DNA from: a virus
Virus record (IMG/VR): IMGVR_UViG_3300031784_000056
Coordinates: 1-46,310 of that record
DNA: 46,310 nucleotides
Strand: one strand, 5' to 3'
This document shows, one piece after another, positions 18,057 through 27,091 of this stretch; positions within the stretch are counted from its first letter, which is position 1, and each line of letters begins with the position of its first letter. Below the pieces are notes generated by a model. The model ran no database searches, had not been told where the DNA came from, and saw only the letters and a program-made list of their open reading frames with translations. The translations under genes and the position numbers were made by a program.

Positions 18057-18980
18057 ATGTTAAAGGGAACATACATATATTACGAAAATGGCCAAGAGAT
18101 ATATCGGTCAGAAAATGTCATTACCAAATACGGTAAGAGATTCCTAACAAGCTTCCTAGCTGGAAGAGATTCATTCTCATCAAAGTCAATGGCTTTTGGT
18201 ATTGATAGCACTGCGGCTCAAGATACAAATACAAGATTAGGTTTTGAATTTTATAGAACCCCAGTTCTTTTTGGAAGTACTGACATACAGACATTAAATG
18301 AAACATCTACATATGCTGTAGTCTATAAAGCAATAATTCCACAAGATGTTGCGGGGTATATAACTGAAGTAGGCATATACCCAGAATACAAGGAATCATT
18401 AAGTTCTTATGACAGCAAGTTTATAGCAGATTTTGATAACCAGCTAGACTGGACAAATACTCCATTGATAACAACAACAGATGCCAGAGTAGGTCAATAT
18501 CTTTTAACAATGTCATCAAATGGAACATCTGCAAAAGAATATAAGTCAAACATACAGGCTATAGATCTTTCTGGTTATAGCGTTAATGATACGCTAAAGT
18601 TGGCTTATGTAAAAAATGATTCCAATCTACAAAATATTATTATTAAGTTTTATAGTTCAGCATTAGACTACTATTCTGTAACAGTAACCCCAGAGTCTGG
18701 CACAGGATATAAAATATCTTCAGACATTAAGATAGAAAATATGCTTTTAAATGCTAGCACAGCAAATGTAGATCCATCAAACATTAATCAAATTGGAGTA
18801 ACAATCACACCAGTGTCTGGTCAATCAACCACTGTTGGTTTGGATGCTTTAAGAATTAATGATGAAGATACATTTGATCCAAATTTTGGATTGATTAGTA
18901 GATCGGTATTGTCAACACCGCTTGTTAAGTTAGCTGGAAGGCAAGTAGATGTAGAATATAGATTGGACTTAGGATTCTAA
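18057..18980 (+). CDS. Tail fibre / baseplate-type protein
   Basis: A 307-residue protein with AAGGAG before its ATG. The N-terminal 120 residues (VITKYGKRFLTSFLAG, SKSMAFGIDSTAAQDTNTRL, IIPQDVAGYITEVGIY) follow the pattern of phage fibre/baseplate proteins in which a short helix precedes a strand pair and an 'f.e.gi' segment. The rest is a beta-sandwich-like region (LSGYSVNDTLKLAYVKND) similar to carbohydrate-binding modules. It probably connects fibres to the tail tip. Recognition is by pattern only. Confidence 0.5.
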   Translation: MLKGTYIYYENGQEIYRSENVITKYGKRFLTSFLAGRDSFSSKSMAFGIDSTAAQDTNTRLGFEFYRTPVLFGSTDIQTLNETSTYAVVYKAIIPQDVAGYITEVGIYPEYKESLSSYDSKFIADFDNQLDWTNTPLITTTDARVGQYLLTMSSNGTSAKEYKSNIQAIDLSGYSVNDTLKLAYVKNDSNLQNIIIKFYSSALDYYSVTVTPESGTGYKISSDIKIENMLLNASTANVDPSNINQIGVTITPVSGQSTTVGLDALRINDEDTFDPNFGLISRSVLSTPLVKLAGRQVDVEYRLDLGF

Positions 18981-18981
18981 T

Positions 18982-21306
18982 ATGGCTTATGAAGATCTAG
19001 ATGACTATAGCGTAGGCGCTGCTGGCAGCGATACGTTTGATGTTGTCATTCCAGATCTAGATCCTTCTACAGCATACCCAATTCAATTTAGATGGCAATT
19101 TGCAGACAAGACGGTAGGTCTATGGTCTGTATCTAAAGTATTAAATACACCAGAGATTGCTCGTCCAGAATCTACAAATATTCTTGCAGTTTGGAATGGA
19201 ACCAATTTAGAAATTACTTGGGAGGCACCAAACCTTGCAAATGGATTTACAATATACCTAACCTCTGGCGCAACAACAGTACCATTTGGATACACATTAG
19301 ATAAAACAAAGCTTCAACAAAAAGCAATTATTTCTGCACAAGATCTAATTAATAATTTTTCAAGCGTTCTTCCAACTACATTAACTGGCCTATTAAAAAC
19401 TACTTACATAGACACCTCAACAACTGGATCAGCTTTTGCTATACCTCTTTATGTAGATTCTATATCTGGTCAAAACATTTCAGATTCAGATTGGTCAGTT
19501 CTTTCTGTTTCAAATGGATTTACAGTTTCTTGGTCAGGAGCAATGGTTTCTGCACCTACATATAACTATACAGAGGTACATACTTCATCCTCTCAGGGCG
19601 GAACATACGAACTAGTTTATTCTGGTAAAGGACCAGCAATTGTAACTGTTGCATCTTTGTCTACAAATTATATTAAGATTAAGCATGTATCAGTAACTGG
19701 TTTAAAGTCTAATTTTTCAAATGTTAAAGAGGCAGTACCATTTGACCCAATAGTATTTGATAGCACACCGCCTGTAAATAATTTTACTTTAGGGACAACC
19801 ACAGTAACCGATGACTCAAACGGCCTGTTTTCGTTTGACAAAAAGGTATTGTTTACTTGGACAGAAAACTCAGACTCCTCGACCTCTGGATATAGAATAA
19901 GATTTAGAATTGCTGGATCTGGGTCTTCTTACACTTATATGTCTGTACCAGGAAAAGAAAAAACATCTACATTTATTTATGGTCTTAAAGGCGGGAAGTC
20001 TTATGAAGTTGCAGTAAGCACATTTGATATCTATGGAAATACTAATGAAACACAATGGCAGACTTATCCAAATATAGTTGTTCCAGTAAGCAATTCATTA
20101 CTACCAGATGTTGCAATTACAGCTGGAGATATGAAATTAGGATATGGAATCAGTTCAGATAATTCCAAAAAAGGTCTTTATATTGCTCCAGACAACTATT
20201 GGTATGTTCAGGGAAATACAAACTTATCAAGTGCTGCATACCTGTCAGTTGGTGGTGCAACTGATAAGCTTGTGTGGAATGGAACAAGCCTATCAGTAAC
20301 TGGAACTGTCAATGCAAATGCTGGTAACTTTACTGGTGCCATTCAAGTTGGCAATTCTACAACGTATGGTCAATTTAGACTTAATACCCCAACTGGCACT
20401 AAAATTGAAATGGGTGCTCTTACAAATACATTGGGATCATACACAGGCGGAATTGGTATTCAAGGAACAGATGCAAGCGGCACCCTATTTCAGCTAGACA
20501 CCTCTTCTGGAATTATTGTTAATAAAGGAACAATAGGTGGATGGACAATTACATCTACTGCTATCAGTAAGTCAAACACATCTTTAGGTTCAGACGGATC
20601 TATTACTGCGGGATCGGCTGGTCAGTTTAGCGTAAATTCAGCTGGAACTCTTTCTGCAACAGGCGCTACTATAAGCGGAACCATAAGAGCAGTTTCTGGA
20701 TTTATTGGAAGCACAAATGGGACATCAGCAACAGGTTTTAATTTTAACGCTACACAAATTACATCAGTGGGTGCACCAGCGGGAACAACTCAAATTGTAT
20801 TAGATGGATCTACTGGAACAATTTCTGGTGGATTAATTTCAGGATCAACAGTAAGAGGAGCAATTCTTGAAACTGCTACATCAGGTACACTTGTAAGAAT
20901 TGATGGTCCAAGCTACCCAGGAACGGTTCAGCTATATGCATCAGGATATGTATCTCCAGGAATAATTGATGTTAGCGGAAGCTGGCCCACAAATGAATAC
21001 ACCTTGGGTCAACTTATTATAATGCCACCGAGAGCAACTGGTCATACCTCTCCAGTCTTAAGATTATTCTCTAGTGAAAGCGGAGGGTTTACAATTTTAG
21101 AGTCATCATCTACTAGAATAGGAGATATAAATGATATAGCTTCAAATGGAGTGCTAGACGGAGCCTGGATTGTAAGCCCTACAAGCAATATACCAGTAGC
21201 ATTTAAAGCAATAAGAAATATAGAAGCTTGGCAGGGATCTGGCCCCCCAAGCGGTCCATCATTTAACGGTAGCTATGTCGGTGACATAGTTCTATTCTAT
21301 ACTTAG
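18982..21306 (+). CDS. Tail fibre protein with FN3 repeats
   Basis: A 774-residue fibre-like protein. About three FN3-like units fill residues 20-370 (for example GLKGGKSYEVAVSTFDIYGN). After that comes a segment typical of long tail fibres (DNYWYVQGNTNLSSAAYLSVGG, then a 'GTVNANAGNFTGAIQVG' repeat-like stretch and GGWTI), and a short Gly-rich tip (SGPPSGPSFNGSYVGD). Such proteins usually form trimeric fibres and recognise the host. The gene starts 1 nt after the previous stop codon (TAA T ATG), so the two are likely translated together. Confidence 0.7.
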   Translation: MAYEDLDDYSVGAAGSDTFDVVIPDLDPSTAYPIQFRWQFADKTVGLWSVSKVLNTPEIARPESTNILAVWNGTNLEITWEAPNLANGFTIYLTSGATTVPFGYTLDKTKLQQKAIISAQDLINNFSSVLPTTLTGLLKTTYIDTSTTGSAFAIPLYVDSISGQNISDSDWSVLSVSNGFTVSWSGAMVSAPTYNYTEVHTSSSQGGTYELVYSGKGPAIVTVASLSTNYIKIKHVSVTGLKSNFSNVKEAVPFDPIVFDSTPPVNNFTLGTTTVTDDSNGLFSFDKKVLFTWTENSDSSTSGYRIRFRIAGSGSSYTYMSVPGKEKTSTFIYGLKGGKSYEVAVSTFDIYGNTNETQWQTYPNIVVPVSNSLLPDVAITAGDMKLGYGISSDNSKKGLYIAPDNYWYVQGNTNLSSAAYLSVGGATDKLVWNGTSLSVTGTVNANAGNFTGAIQVGNSTTYGQFRLNTPTGTKIEMGALTNTLGSYTGGIGIQGTDASGTLFQLDTSSGIIVNKGTIGGWTITSTAISKSNTSLGSDGSITAGSAGQFSVNSAGTLSATGATISGTIRAVSGFIGSTNGTSATGFNFNATQITSVGAPAGTTQIVLDGSTGTISGGLISGSTVRGAILETATSGTLVRIDGPSYPGTVQLYASGYVSPGIIDVSGSWPTNEYTLGQLIIMPPRATGHTSPVLRLFSSESGGFTILESSSTRIGDINDIASNGVLDGAWIVSPTSNIPVAFKAIRNIEAWQGSGPPSGPSFNGSYVGDIVLFYT

Positions 21307-21314
21307 GATCAGAT

Positions 21315-24300
21315 ATGTATATTAAGACAGTAGAGGGATCAGGAAGTGTATCAAGCAGGTGGAAAAATGTTGCAGGAATGTATATTAAAACTAGTGCATC
21401 TGTATGGGAAAGAGTTAGACAGGGCTATATAAAAGTTTCTGCCACAACCTGGAAAAGATTTTTTAATGAACCAAACTTACCAGTTCAGATAACAGCACCA
21501 ACAATTAGAACAACCAACACTGGATCTGGAACAATATATGACGGGCCAGTTGCTACAAGCCCTCAATTTTTAGACGCAGATCTTTTTGGAAAAGATGGCA
21601 CATACTCAAACTACACTGGAATAACTGGAAGAAGATTTTCTTGGGCAGATACAATAGATTCAACAACACGTACAACAGTTGTTTTTGATGATAGATACAC
21701 GTCTGCAGGCGGAATAACAAACACTATAAGACTAGGACTAGATGAAGACTATTTGTTTTATGAGGTACAAGTAAATAATGGAACGGGCGATGACTTTATA
21801 AATCCAGTATCAAATCCTGTAAAGCTGATTAAAAAACAACCCCTACTTGGCCCATTTACAACATCACTTACTGGTAATGCAACACCAGGGTCAACATTAA
21901 CACTAAGCTATAATCTAGAAAACTATTACTATAATAGAGTAGAGCAAGCAAATTCTAGAATAAGGTGGTGGAGGTCAACAACTACATCACCAGGCGGAAC
22001 AATGGTTAAAGAACAAATTCTTACTAATACGGTTACAAGCTCAGACTCTACATCTTTATCTGGAACAAGCACATATACAATAGATGCTAGCGCCGATAAT
22101 GATTCATTTATAGTTGTAGAAATTGTAGCAGGCAGCTCATGGACAAGACACAATGGTTATAATAATGAGTATAGAATAAACTCCTATTCGGTTGGCCCTG
22201 TAAAAGCTCCATACAGATTCTCATTTGGGAAAACTCTTTATGTTTCATCTAATGGTCATATAGGTCTGGATGCTGGAACATCTTCTGCCTCCTCAATGTC
22301 TGACGGCAGAAATATATCTATATTTCCAAAAGACCTTGTTCAGTATTATTTAGCAGAATATTCTGATAACAGCACATACTCTCTATATGTTAAAAGTTAT
22401 TTATATAATACTTCAGCATCAGCAGTAAACGCCTTAGATTATCAAATTAAATTTTATAATGATCCTAATATTGATTATTGTGATGTGTATATAGTTAGAA
22501 AAGGATCAAGCGTTGCAGTTAGCTCTGATTTTGCACCAGGATACTATGCATACAGAGAGACGGGAACCCCTGGAATAGTTGGTCCTTACGTTATATCAGC
22601 TGGCAGTAGAATTAGAATTTATTTTGGTGGAACTGCTGCAACTACAAGCGGTCCTTCTTGGACATTAATAAATGAAAATGTTTGGGATGTTATACAGACT
22701 TGGACATATCCTCCTGGTGCAGATGATATATTTACTGCAGTTGTATCTGCAGCAAATCAATCAGCACCGTTTCCGACAAATACAGTATTGCCAACACTAA
22801 CTACCGATACTGGAAATTTTTCAGCAGGATCAACCATAACTATAAACACTGGAACCTGGACTGGGACAAACTCATATTCGTATGAGCTTAACTGGGGAAG
22901 CTCTACTCCAATCCCAGAAAATTCAACTAATACAAAAACTTTAGTAAATACAAATCAATATGTTATAACAAATGCAGACGCTTCAAACCCTTCTTACTAT
23001 TTTAGGGGTGTGGTCACAGGATATGCTGGAGTTGGACAAACAGGAAATTCAGCAATTGCTAGAACCGTAACATCAAGTCGTTCCTATATGAATCCAACAA
23101 CCACTATATCGGTAGGAACTGCAACAGCGACAGGATTTACAATAAGCGGAACAGCAGGACCACTAAGCGGATTTGGATCTACATATGCAAATATAACTGC
23201 TATAGAAATATTTAATAGCTCAGTACAACTTATTTCTACAATTACTACAGGGCTTCCAACGGTAGATGGAACATCTGGAGCATGGTCTTATGTTTGGACT
23301 GGAGGGTCTGGCGGAACAACTTATTATGCAAGGGCTAAAGTAACAACAGTGGATACAGCACAAACTACAATTACTAGCGCATACTCTTCTTCAATAACAA
23401 CAACCTCGGTGCCAGTAACACCAACATCATTAACTGCTACTACAACTGACAGTACAAAAATAACTCTAACTTGGAGCGGAGGATCTGGAGATACATATCT
23501 TTTATATTGGCTCACATCATCCAGCAGTAGTCCAGCTCAAACCTTTACAGGCAGTGACTTTACAGACACGGAATCACCTTATGAATGGACAACAATGACT
23601 AGGGGAACTACATACTACTTCTTTATTAGATCAAGAAATGGAACAAGTCCTAACTTTACATATTCTCCTAATTGGAATCCAGCACAGACTACTGGAATAA
23701 TTGGAAAGGCTCCACTATATACACCTCCAACTCCAGTTATAACAAACTCAGCACAGCAGTCAGACAGACTAAGCTGGCACTGGACACAGCCAACTCCATC
23801 ATCAACACAAGACGAACCAACATCTTGGGATTACGCTCTTACTCAAAGTACTGCAGATCCAACAAGTGGAATTACAAATATAACAACAAGACCAACATCT
23901 GCTTCCCCACTTGTTACAACAGGTTTATCTGTTAGCACAACTTATCGATTACATGTAAGAGCTAAAAATGGTGATGCAACAGGAGCATGGACCAGCGCAC
24001 CTGGAACAACATCAGCTGCACCATTTGTTACTCCAGCGTACAATGGAACAATGCCTGCTTGGGTAGCTAATAATCCGTTTCAAAATGGTAACAACTTTAG
24101 AAGACTTGCATCATCACTACAGTACGGATGGAATAACGGAACATTCTCTTTTAGCGGATCAATCAGAGGAACTGGTGCGGCAGACAGAGGATGGGACTTC
24201 TATGTATCAACAACAGCTCCAGCTACTACAACAACTGTCAGAACTCCTACAAATACTTTCCAATATTCAACAACAAACTCCGCTAGCCAGATAGGAACAA

Positions 24301-24440
24301 CAAGCTTTATTTATAGAGTTAACCCTACATACACAGCTAGCTCTGTTTTTGGTAGCATTAGGCCGTATCAATTTGGAACAGACAATAATAAGTATGTCAG
24401 AGGAACTCAGCCAAACGGCACCTGGTCAGGAAACATTTAA
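21315..24440 (+). CDS. Large tail fibre / adhesin with Ig and FN3 domains
   Basis: A 1041-residue protein, probably host-binding. The first 50 residues hold three short repeats of the form MYIKT/GYIKV followed by a Trp-containing turn (SVWERVRQGYIKVS, TTWKRF). The body is made of beta-sandwich units: an Ig-like region with TLTTDTGNFSAGSTITINTG, and FN3-like regions near residues 695-780 and 800-900 (TTYYFFIRSRNG, TTYRLHVRAKNGDATGAW). The last 120 residues are rich in Thr and Asn and may be the tip. Composition is strongly Thr/Ser-rich throughout. Confidence 0.68.
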   Translation: MYIKTVEGSGSVSSRWKNVAGMYIKTSASVWERVRQGYIKVSATTWKRFFNEPNLPVQITAPTIRTTNTGSGTIYDGPVATSPQFLDADLFGKDGTYSNYTGITGRRFSWADTIDSTTRTTVVFDDRYTSAGGITNTIRLGLDEDYLFYEVQVNNGTGDDFINPVSNPVKLIKKQPLLGPFTTSLTGNATPGSTLTLSYNLENYYYNRVEQANSRIRWWRSTTTSPGGTMVKEQILTNTVTSSDSTSLSGTSTYTIDASADNDSFIVVEIVAGSSWTRHNGYNNEYRINSYSVGPVKAPYRFSFGKTLYVSSNGHIGLDAGTSSASSMSDGRNISIFPKDLVQYYLAEYSDNSTYSLYVKSYLYNTSASAVNALDYQIKFYNDPNIDYCDVYIVRKGSSVAVSSDFAPGYYAYRETGTPGIVGPYVISAGSRIRIYFGGTAATTSGPSWTLINENVWDVIQTWTYPPGADDIFTAVVSAANQSAPFPTNTVLPTLTTDTGNFSAGSTITINTGTWTGTNSYSYELNWGSSTPIPENSTNTKTLVNTNQYVITNADASNPSYYFRGVVTGYAGVGQTGNSAIARTVTSSRSYMNPTTTISVGTATATGFTISGTAGPLSGFGSTYANITAIEIFNSSVQLISTITTGLPTVDGTSGAWSYVWTGGSGGTTYYARAKVTTVDTAQTTITSAYSSSITTTSVPVTPTSLTATTTDSTKITLTWSGGSGDTYLLYWLTSSSSSPAQTFTGSDFTDTESPYEWTTMTRGTTYYFFIRSRNGTSPNFTYSPNWNPAQTTGIIGKAPLYTPPTPVITNSAQQSDRLSWHWTQPTPSSTQDEPTSWDYALTQSTADPTSGITNITTRPTSASPLVTTGLSVSTTYRLHVRAKNGDATGAWTSAPGTTSAAPFVTPAYNGTMPAWVANNPFQNGNNFRRLASSLQYGWNNGTFSFSGSIRGTGAADRGWDFYVSTTAPATTTTVRTPTNTFQYSTTNSASQIGTTSFIYRVNPTYTASSVFGSIRPYQFGTDNNKYVRGTQPNGTWSGNI

Positions 24441-24442
24441 AA

Positions 24443-24451
24443 TGGTATACT
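24443..24451 (+). promoter_or_regulatory. Extended -10 promoter
   Basis: TGgTATACT (24443-24451), with a possible -35 TGGTCA at 24423-24428 (17-nt spacing) inside the end of the fibre gene. It would serve the small helical gene at 24474. Confidence 0.55.
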
Positions 24452-24473
24452 ACTATAAAAGAAAGGCAACACA

Positions 24474-24704
24474 ATGGATACAGAACTAACAAATGCAGAA
24501 AAAATATACATTATTAAGTCTAAGATAAAGTTTTTAAATGAAACTTTATTTAATTATAACCTAGATCTTGAGCTGCACGAACTAGAGCAAAACGTAGACA
24601 ATGATGAATATTATATCAATATAGCCCAGTTTAAAGTTAATGCTGAAGCAAAAATGGCGGCTTTGGTGGCCAAGCTGGCAGAACTAGAATCTTTTAGCCA
24701 GTAA
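24474..24704 (+). CDS. Small helical protein, paralogue 1
   Basis: A 76-residue, charged, heptad-like protein of unknown function. It shares the opening 'LTNxEK..I' and a similar length and helical layout with the next gene, so the two are probable tandem paralogues. GAAAGG precedes the ATG. Set between fibre genes and a small fibre-like gene, it may be a fibre chaperone or a small structural protein, which the sequence cannot settle. Confidence 0.6.
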   Translation: MDTELTNAEKIYIIKSKIKFLNETLFNYNLDLELHELEQNVDNDEYYINIAQFKVNAEAKMAALVAKLAELESFSQ

Positions 24705-24713
24705 TGCTATAAT
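24705..24713 (+). promoter_or_regulatory. Extended -10 promoter
   Basis: TGcTATAAT (24705-24713) overlaps the end of the previous gene (stop 24702-24704 is directly adjacent) and leaves just enough room for an AAAGGAGG ribosome-binding site before the ATG at 24730. A -35 is not evident. Confidence 0.6.
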
Positions 24714-24729
24714 ATGAAAGGAGGAACAA

Positions 24730-24951
24730 ATGACAACCCTAACAAATGAAGAAAAGCTAACTATTGTAAATCAACATATCAAGTCAGTAGACTATAATAT
24801 ATATGGGCAGGAGCTTGATCTAATGCAGGCAAGTGCGGTAGCATCCCCAGATGCTGGACAAATTGCTGCTATTAATGCTAGAATTGCTGAATCAAATGCT
24901 AAGAGAGCAGCTCTAGTTATTGAAAAAGATTCATTAACTGAAACAGAATAA
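24730..24951 (+). CDS. Small helical protein, paralogue 2
   Basis: A 73-residue helical protein starting MTTLTNEEKLTIVNQHIKS, resembling the preceding gene product (shared 'LTN-EK', 'IK' and 'LDL' positions). The second half (AAINARIAESNAKRAALVIEKD) is an Ala/Arg-rich heptad pattern likely to form a coiled coil. AAAGGAGG gives a strong start. Function unknown. Confidence 0.62.
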   Translation: MTTLTNEEKLTIVNQHIKSVDYNIYGQELDLMQASAVASPDAGQIAAINARIAESNAKRAALVIEKDSLTETE

Positions 24952-24961
24952 GGATATAAAA

Positions 24962-25135
24962 ATGGCAGATAAAGCTGAATTAATTATAACAGCTTTGCAG
25001 CAAAGAATTGGTGAGATTGTCTCAAACTATGAGACTCAGGTTGCTATTCTTCGTGCAGAGATTACAACTATTATGCAGCAACAGCAAGAAAAAGAAGAAG
25101 CGGTAAAAGAGTACGAAAATTCTTTGCCTCTATAA
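24962..25135 (+). CDS. Third small helical protein (57 aa)
   Basis: A short gene between the second helical paralogue and the 148-aa gene. It encodes 57 residues beginning MADKAELIITALQQRIGEIV and continuing with a Gln/Glu-rich helix (TTIMQQQQEKEEAVKEYENS). AGGA lies shortly before the ATG and the gene ends 11 nt before the next start. The length, helical character and place suggest it belongs to the same tiny-helix family, although the sequence match is weaker. Confidence 0.6.
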   Translation: MADKAELIITALQQRIGEIVSNYETQVAILRAEITTIMQQQQEKEEAVKEYENSLPL

Positions 25136-25146
25136 GGAGATAAACT

Positions 25147-25593
25147 ATGGCAACAAATGAATTTATACCAGTTGTTTTTAATGACGGGGAACCACTAGAC
25201 CCAACAAAGCTTAACAATCTGGTAAAGAATATCAACAATGTTTATCAGTCTTCTGCTATTTCATTATCTAACTCAACATTATCAGATGGAACAAAGCTTC
25301 AGACTCCAGTTGTCTTCACCTATAGACATACCTTCCAAAATGTTTCCGCTGGAAAGTCAGCGCAAACTCATTCTTTTAATTTTAATAGCAGATTTACTGA
25401 TGATGAGTTAAAAGCAAATAAGGTATTTGTCACCACTGGCATTACAAATGCAATAGGAGACAATGATAACGTAAACATTGCCATAGGAGATGTAAAAACA
25501 GGAAACCCTAAGATATTTTGCAGCATGACTGGCACTGGATCAAGAAATATATCAGTAGATGTCATAGCTATTTGCATGAGGGATATAATCTAG
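25147..25593 (+). CDS. Small fibre-like structural protein
   Basis: A 148-residue protein that opens with FNDGEPLDPTKLNNLVKNINNVY, a pattern common at the attachment end of phage fibre proteins. The remainder is beta-rich (TYRHTFQNVSAGKSAQTHSF, and a final VIAICMRDI strand). AAGGAGAT precedes the ATG. It is the last gene before the terminator at 25636, so it closes the structural module. It is likely a fibre or tail-attachment component. Confidence 0.5.
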   Translation: MATNEFIPVVFNDGEPLDPTKLNNLVKNINNVYQSSAISLSNSTLSDGTKLQTPVVFTYRHTFQNVSAGKSAQTHSFNFNSRFTDDELKANKVFVTTGITNAIGDNDNVNIAIGDVKTGNPKIFCSMTGTGSRNISVDVIAICMRDII

Positions 25594-25595
25594 TA

Positions 25596-25623
25596 TTGAC
25601 AAGCCTAAAAAATATGTTACAAT
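25596..25623 (+). promoter_or_regulatory. Consensus promoter with inverted-repeat operator
   Basis: TTGACA (25596-25601), a 16-nt spacer and TGtTACAAT (25615-25623) form the best promoter in the window. The -10 lies in the left arm of a perfect inverted repeat, TGTTACA (25615-25621), ATAAC, TGTAACA (25627-25633), a likely repressor site. It stands at the border between the structural and the replication modules. Confidence 0.75.
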
Positions 25624-25635
25624 AACTGTAACATC

Positions 25636-25660
25636 AAAGTCACGTACCCGTGACTTTTTT
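25636..25660 (+). terminator. Rho-independent terminator directly after the promoter
   Basis: AAAGTCACG (25636-25644) pairs with CGTGACTTT (25649-25657) around a TACC loop, and the T-run (six T at 25655-25660) follows. The expected start of the 25596 promoter is near 25630, so the terminator begins only a few bases into the transcript. It may also end transcripts of the tail module. Confidence 0.8.
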
Positions 25661-25677
25661 ACATATTAAGGTAGAAA

Positions 25678-26478
25678 ATGAGCAACGATTTAAAATGGAT
25701 GCTTTCATCCGATCAGCAGTTCCCGTATCAAGATGACAAGATGATTGCGCTATGGTTTAAGGTCATGAAGTGGTTTAAGCCAGACGTTGTTGACTACCTT
25801 GGAGATACAGACGATCAAGCATGTTACAGCAAATATAATGAGGGATTATCTTCAGAATTCCTTGCCCTACATAAAACAGACAGCAAAGATCTTATCGTTC
25901 CAATGATGCGTCATGAAGCAAAGGGCGCAAGAGATTTTTACGCAAAGACAAGAGAGATGCTGCCAGACGCTCAGCTTTTTTCTGCTTTAGGAAATCACGA
26001 CATCAGAATTTTTAACTACATGGATGCTAAACTTCCAGATTACTTAAAAGAAGTAACTCCAGAAACCCTTTGGAATCTAGACTCATTAGGTTATGAGTAT
26101 ATATATTATGACTCTTTGCCAAAACGTCGCTTCGGTGACGTGCACGTACACCACGGAATCTCTATATCAGCAACTGGATCAGTAAGAAAAGATATGGAAG
26201 ACCTGCAGGTATCTTTAATTAGAGGACACTCACATAGAATTGCTTCTCATATGGTAACATATGAGCTAAGAAACAATGGAGAAGGAGAAACTCTTCGTGG
26301 ATATGAGATTGGTCATATGTGTGATGAAAAGGGTCCAGGCATGAAGTATACCCAGCACCACGATTGGCAAAAGGGCTTTGCTATTGCACATATTGTAAAT
26401 GATTATCCTCATATTCAAATGATTCATGTGTCTCCAGATTACTCTTGCGTTGTTGACGGAAAGGTATTTACTTTATAA
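25678..26478 (+). CDS. Calcineurin-like metallophosphoesterase
   Basis: A 266-residue phosphoesterase. Metal-binding motifs appear in family order: Asp12 (DQQ, where most members have DxH), GD at 42-43, GNHD at 105-108, HHG at 158-160 and GHSH at 183-186. Members of this family cleave phosphodiesters or phosphomonoesters, and phages carry them as putative DNA or nucleotide enzymes. Substrate is not predictable. AAGGTAG stands before the ATG. It is the first gene of the replication module, downstream of the border promoter and terminator. Gln in place of the first motif's His is the odd point. Confidence 0.83.
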   Translation: MSNDLKWMLSSDQQFPYQDDKMIALWFKVMKWFKPDVVDYLGDTDDQACYSKYNEGLSSEFLALHKTDSKDLIVPMMRHEAKGARDFYAKTREMLPDAQLFSALGNHDIRIFNYMDAKLPDYLKEVTPETLWNLDSLGYEYIYYDSLPKRRFGDVHVHHGISISATGSVRKDMEDLQVSLIRGHSHRIASHMVTYELRNNGEGETLRGYEIGHMCDEKGPGMKYTQHHDWQKGFAIAHIVNDYPHIQMIHVSPDYSCVVDGKVFTL

Positions 26479-26663
26479 TGTGGTGTGGTAAGTGTGGTGG
26501 CAGAGTTTTTGTAGACAGAGTATTTTCTCAAAAATTACATATGGAATTATTTTGTATCATGTGCGGCAGACGCTGGATGTGCAATAAGGAGACGAGTGCT
26601 TTCGGTAAATGGCTAGATCAAAAAGAAACCAAAAACTTAAAAAACTACGGTATTTCTTCTTAA
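26478..26663 (+). CDS. Small zinc-ribbon protein
   Basis: A 61-residue protein with Cys3 and Cys6 (CGKCGG) and Cys26, Cys29 (CIMCGRRW), with Cys35 close by, a zinc-ribbon pattern. The ATG overlaps the phosphoesterase stop codon (TAATG). The last 55 nt also encode the start of the next gene in another frame. Its role is unknown; such ribbons often bind DNA or another protein. Confidence 0.6.
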   Translation: MWCGKCGGRVFVDRVFSQKLHMELFCIMCGRRWMCNKETSAFGKWLDQKETKNLKNYGISS

Positions 26664-27091
26664 ACGATAAGATACATAAGGTTATTAAGTCTTCTAGATC
26701 GAAAGATGAAATAGTTGCTTGGTGCTATCCAGATAAAAAAAGAGTTATGTATTCATACTCACAGGTTGAAAAATACATGGGCAAGGCTTATGGGATGAAA
26801 GATGTTTCTGTATTGTTAAATAAACATACAGTTACTTTGCACGACTATATTTTAGAGGGCAAGATAAAAGCTCCTCAAAAGATATATCCTATAGGTGATC
26901 CAGAAAATAAGAATTGGTCTAAGTATATGTTTTGCGAAAAAGATATATTAGATTTGCATGAGTTTATATTAGACTCAGGACACTCTGGAAATCTTCCTTC
27001 AAGGGCGGAACTTCTAGGGCTTCTCAAACACAACATTATATTGTATACTAAGACAGATACAGGCTTTGTACCAGTTTGGAAGGCGGAATAA
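26609..27091 (+). CDS. Putative DNA-binding protein
   Basis: A 160-residue basic protein. The N-terminus is Lys/Arg-rich; residues 48-85 contain a helix-turn-helix/MerR-like pattern (YSQVEKYMGKAYG, then TLHDYILEGKIKAPQ) of the sort used to read DNA, followed by a second helical unit (CEKDILDLHEFIL). It overlaps the zinc-ribbon gene by 55 nt and no good ribosome-binding site is visible, so translation may be coupled. No later in-frame Met would keep the N-terminus. Function inferred, low confidence. Confidence 0.5.
   Translation: MARSKRNQKLKKLRYFFLNDKIHKVIKSSRSKDEIVAWCYPDKKRVMYSYSQVEKYMGKAYGMKDVSVLLNKHTVTLHDYILEGKIKAPQKIYPIGDPENKNWSKYMFCEKDILDLHEFILDSGHSGNLPSRAELLGLLKHNIILYTKTDTGFVPVWKAE

Noticed and set aside
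25582-25590. TATAAT near the end of the 148-aa gene as a promoter
   Set aside because: It lacks a TG extension and a spaced -35, and the consensus promoter at 25596 lies directly downstream.
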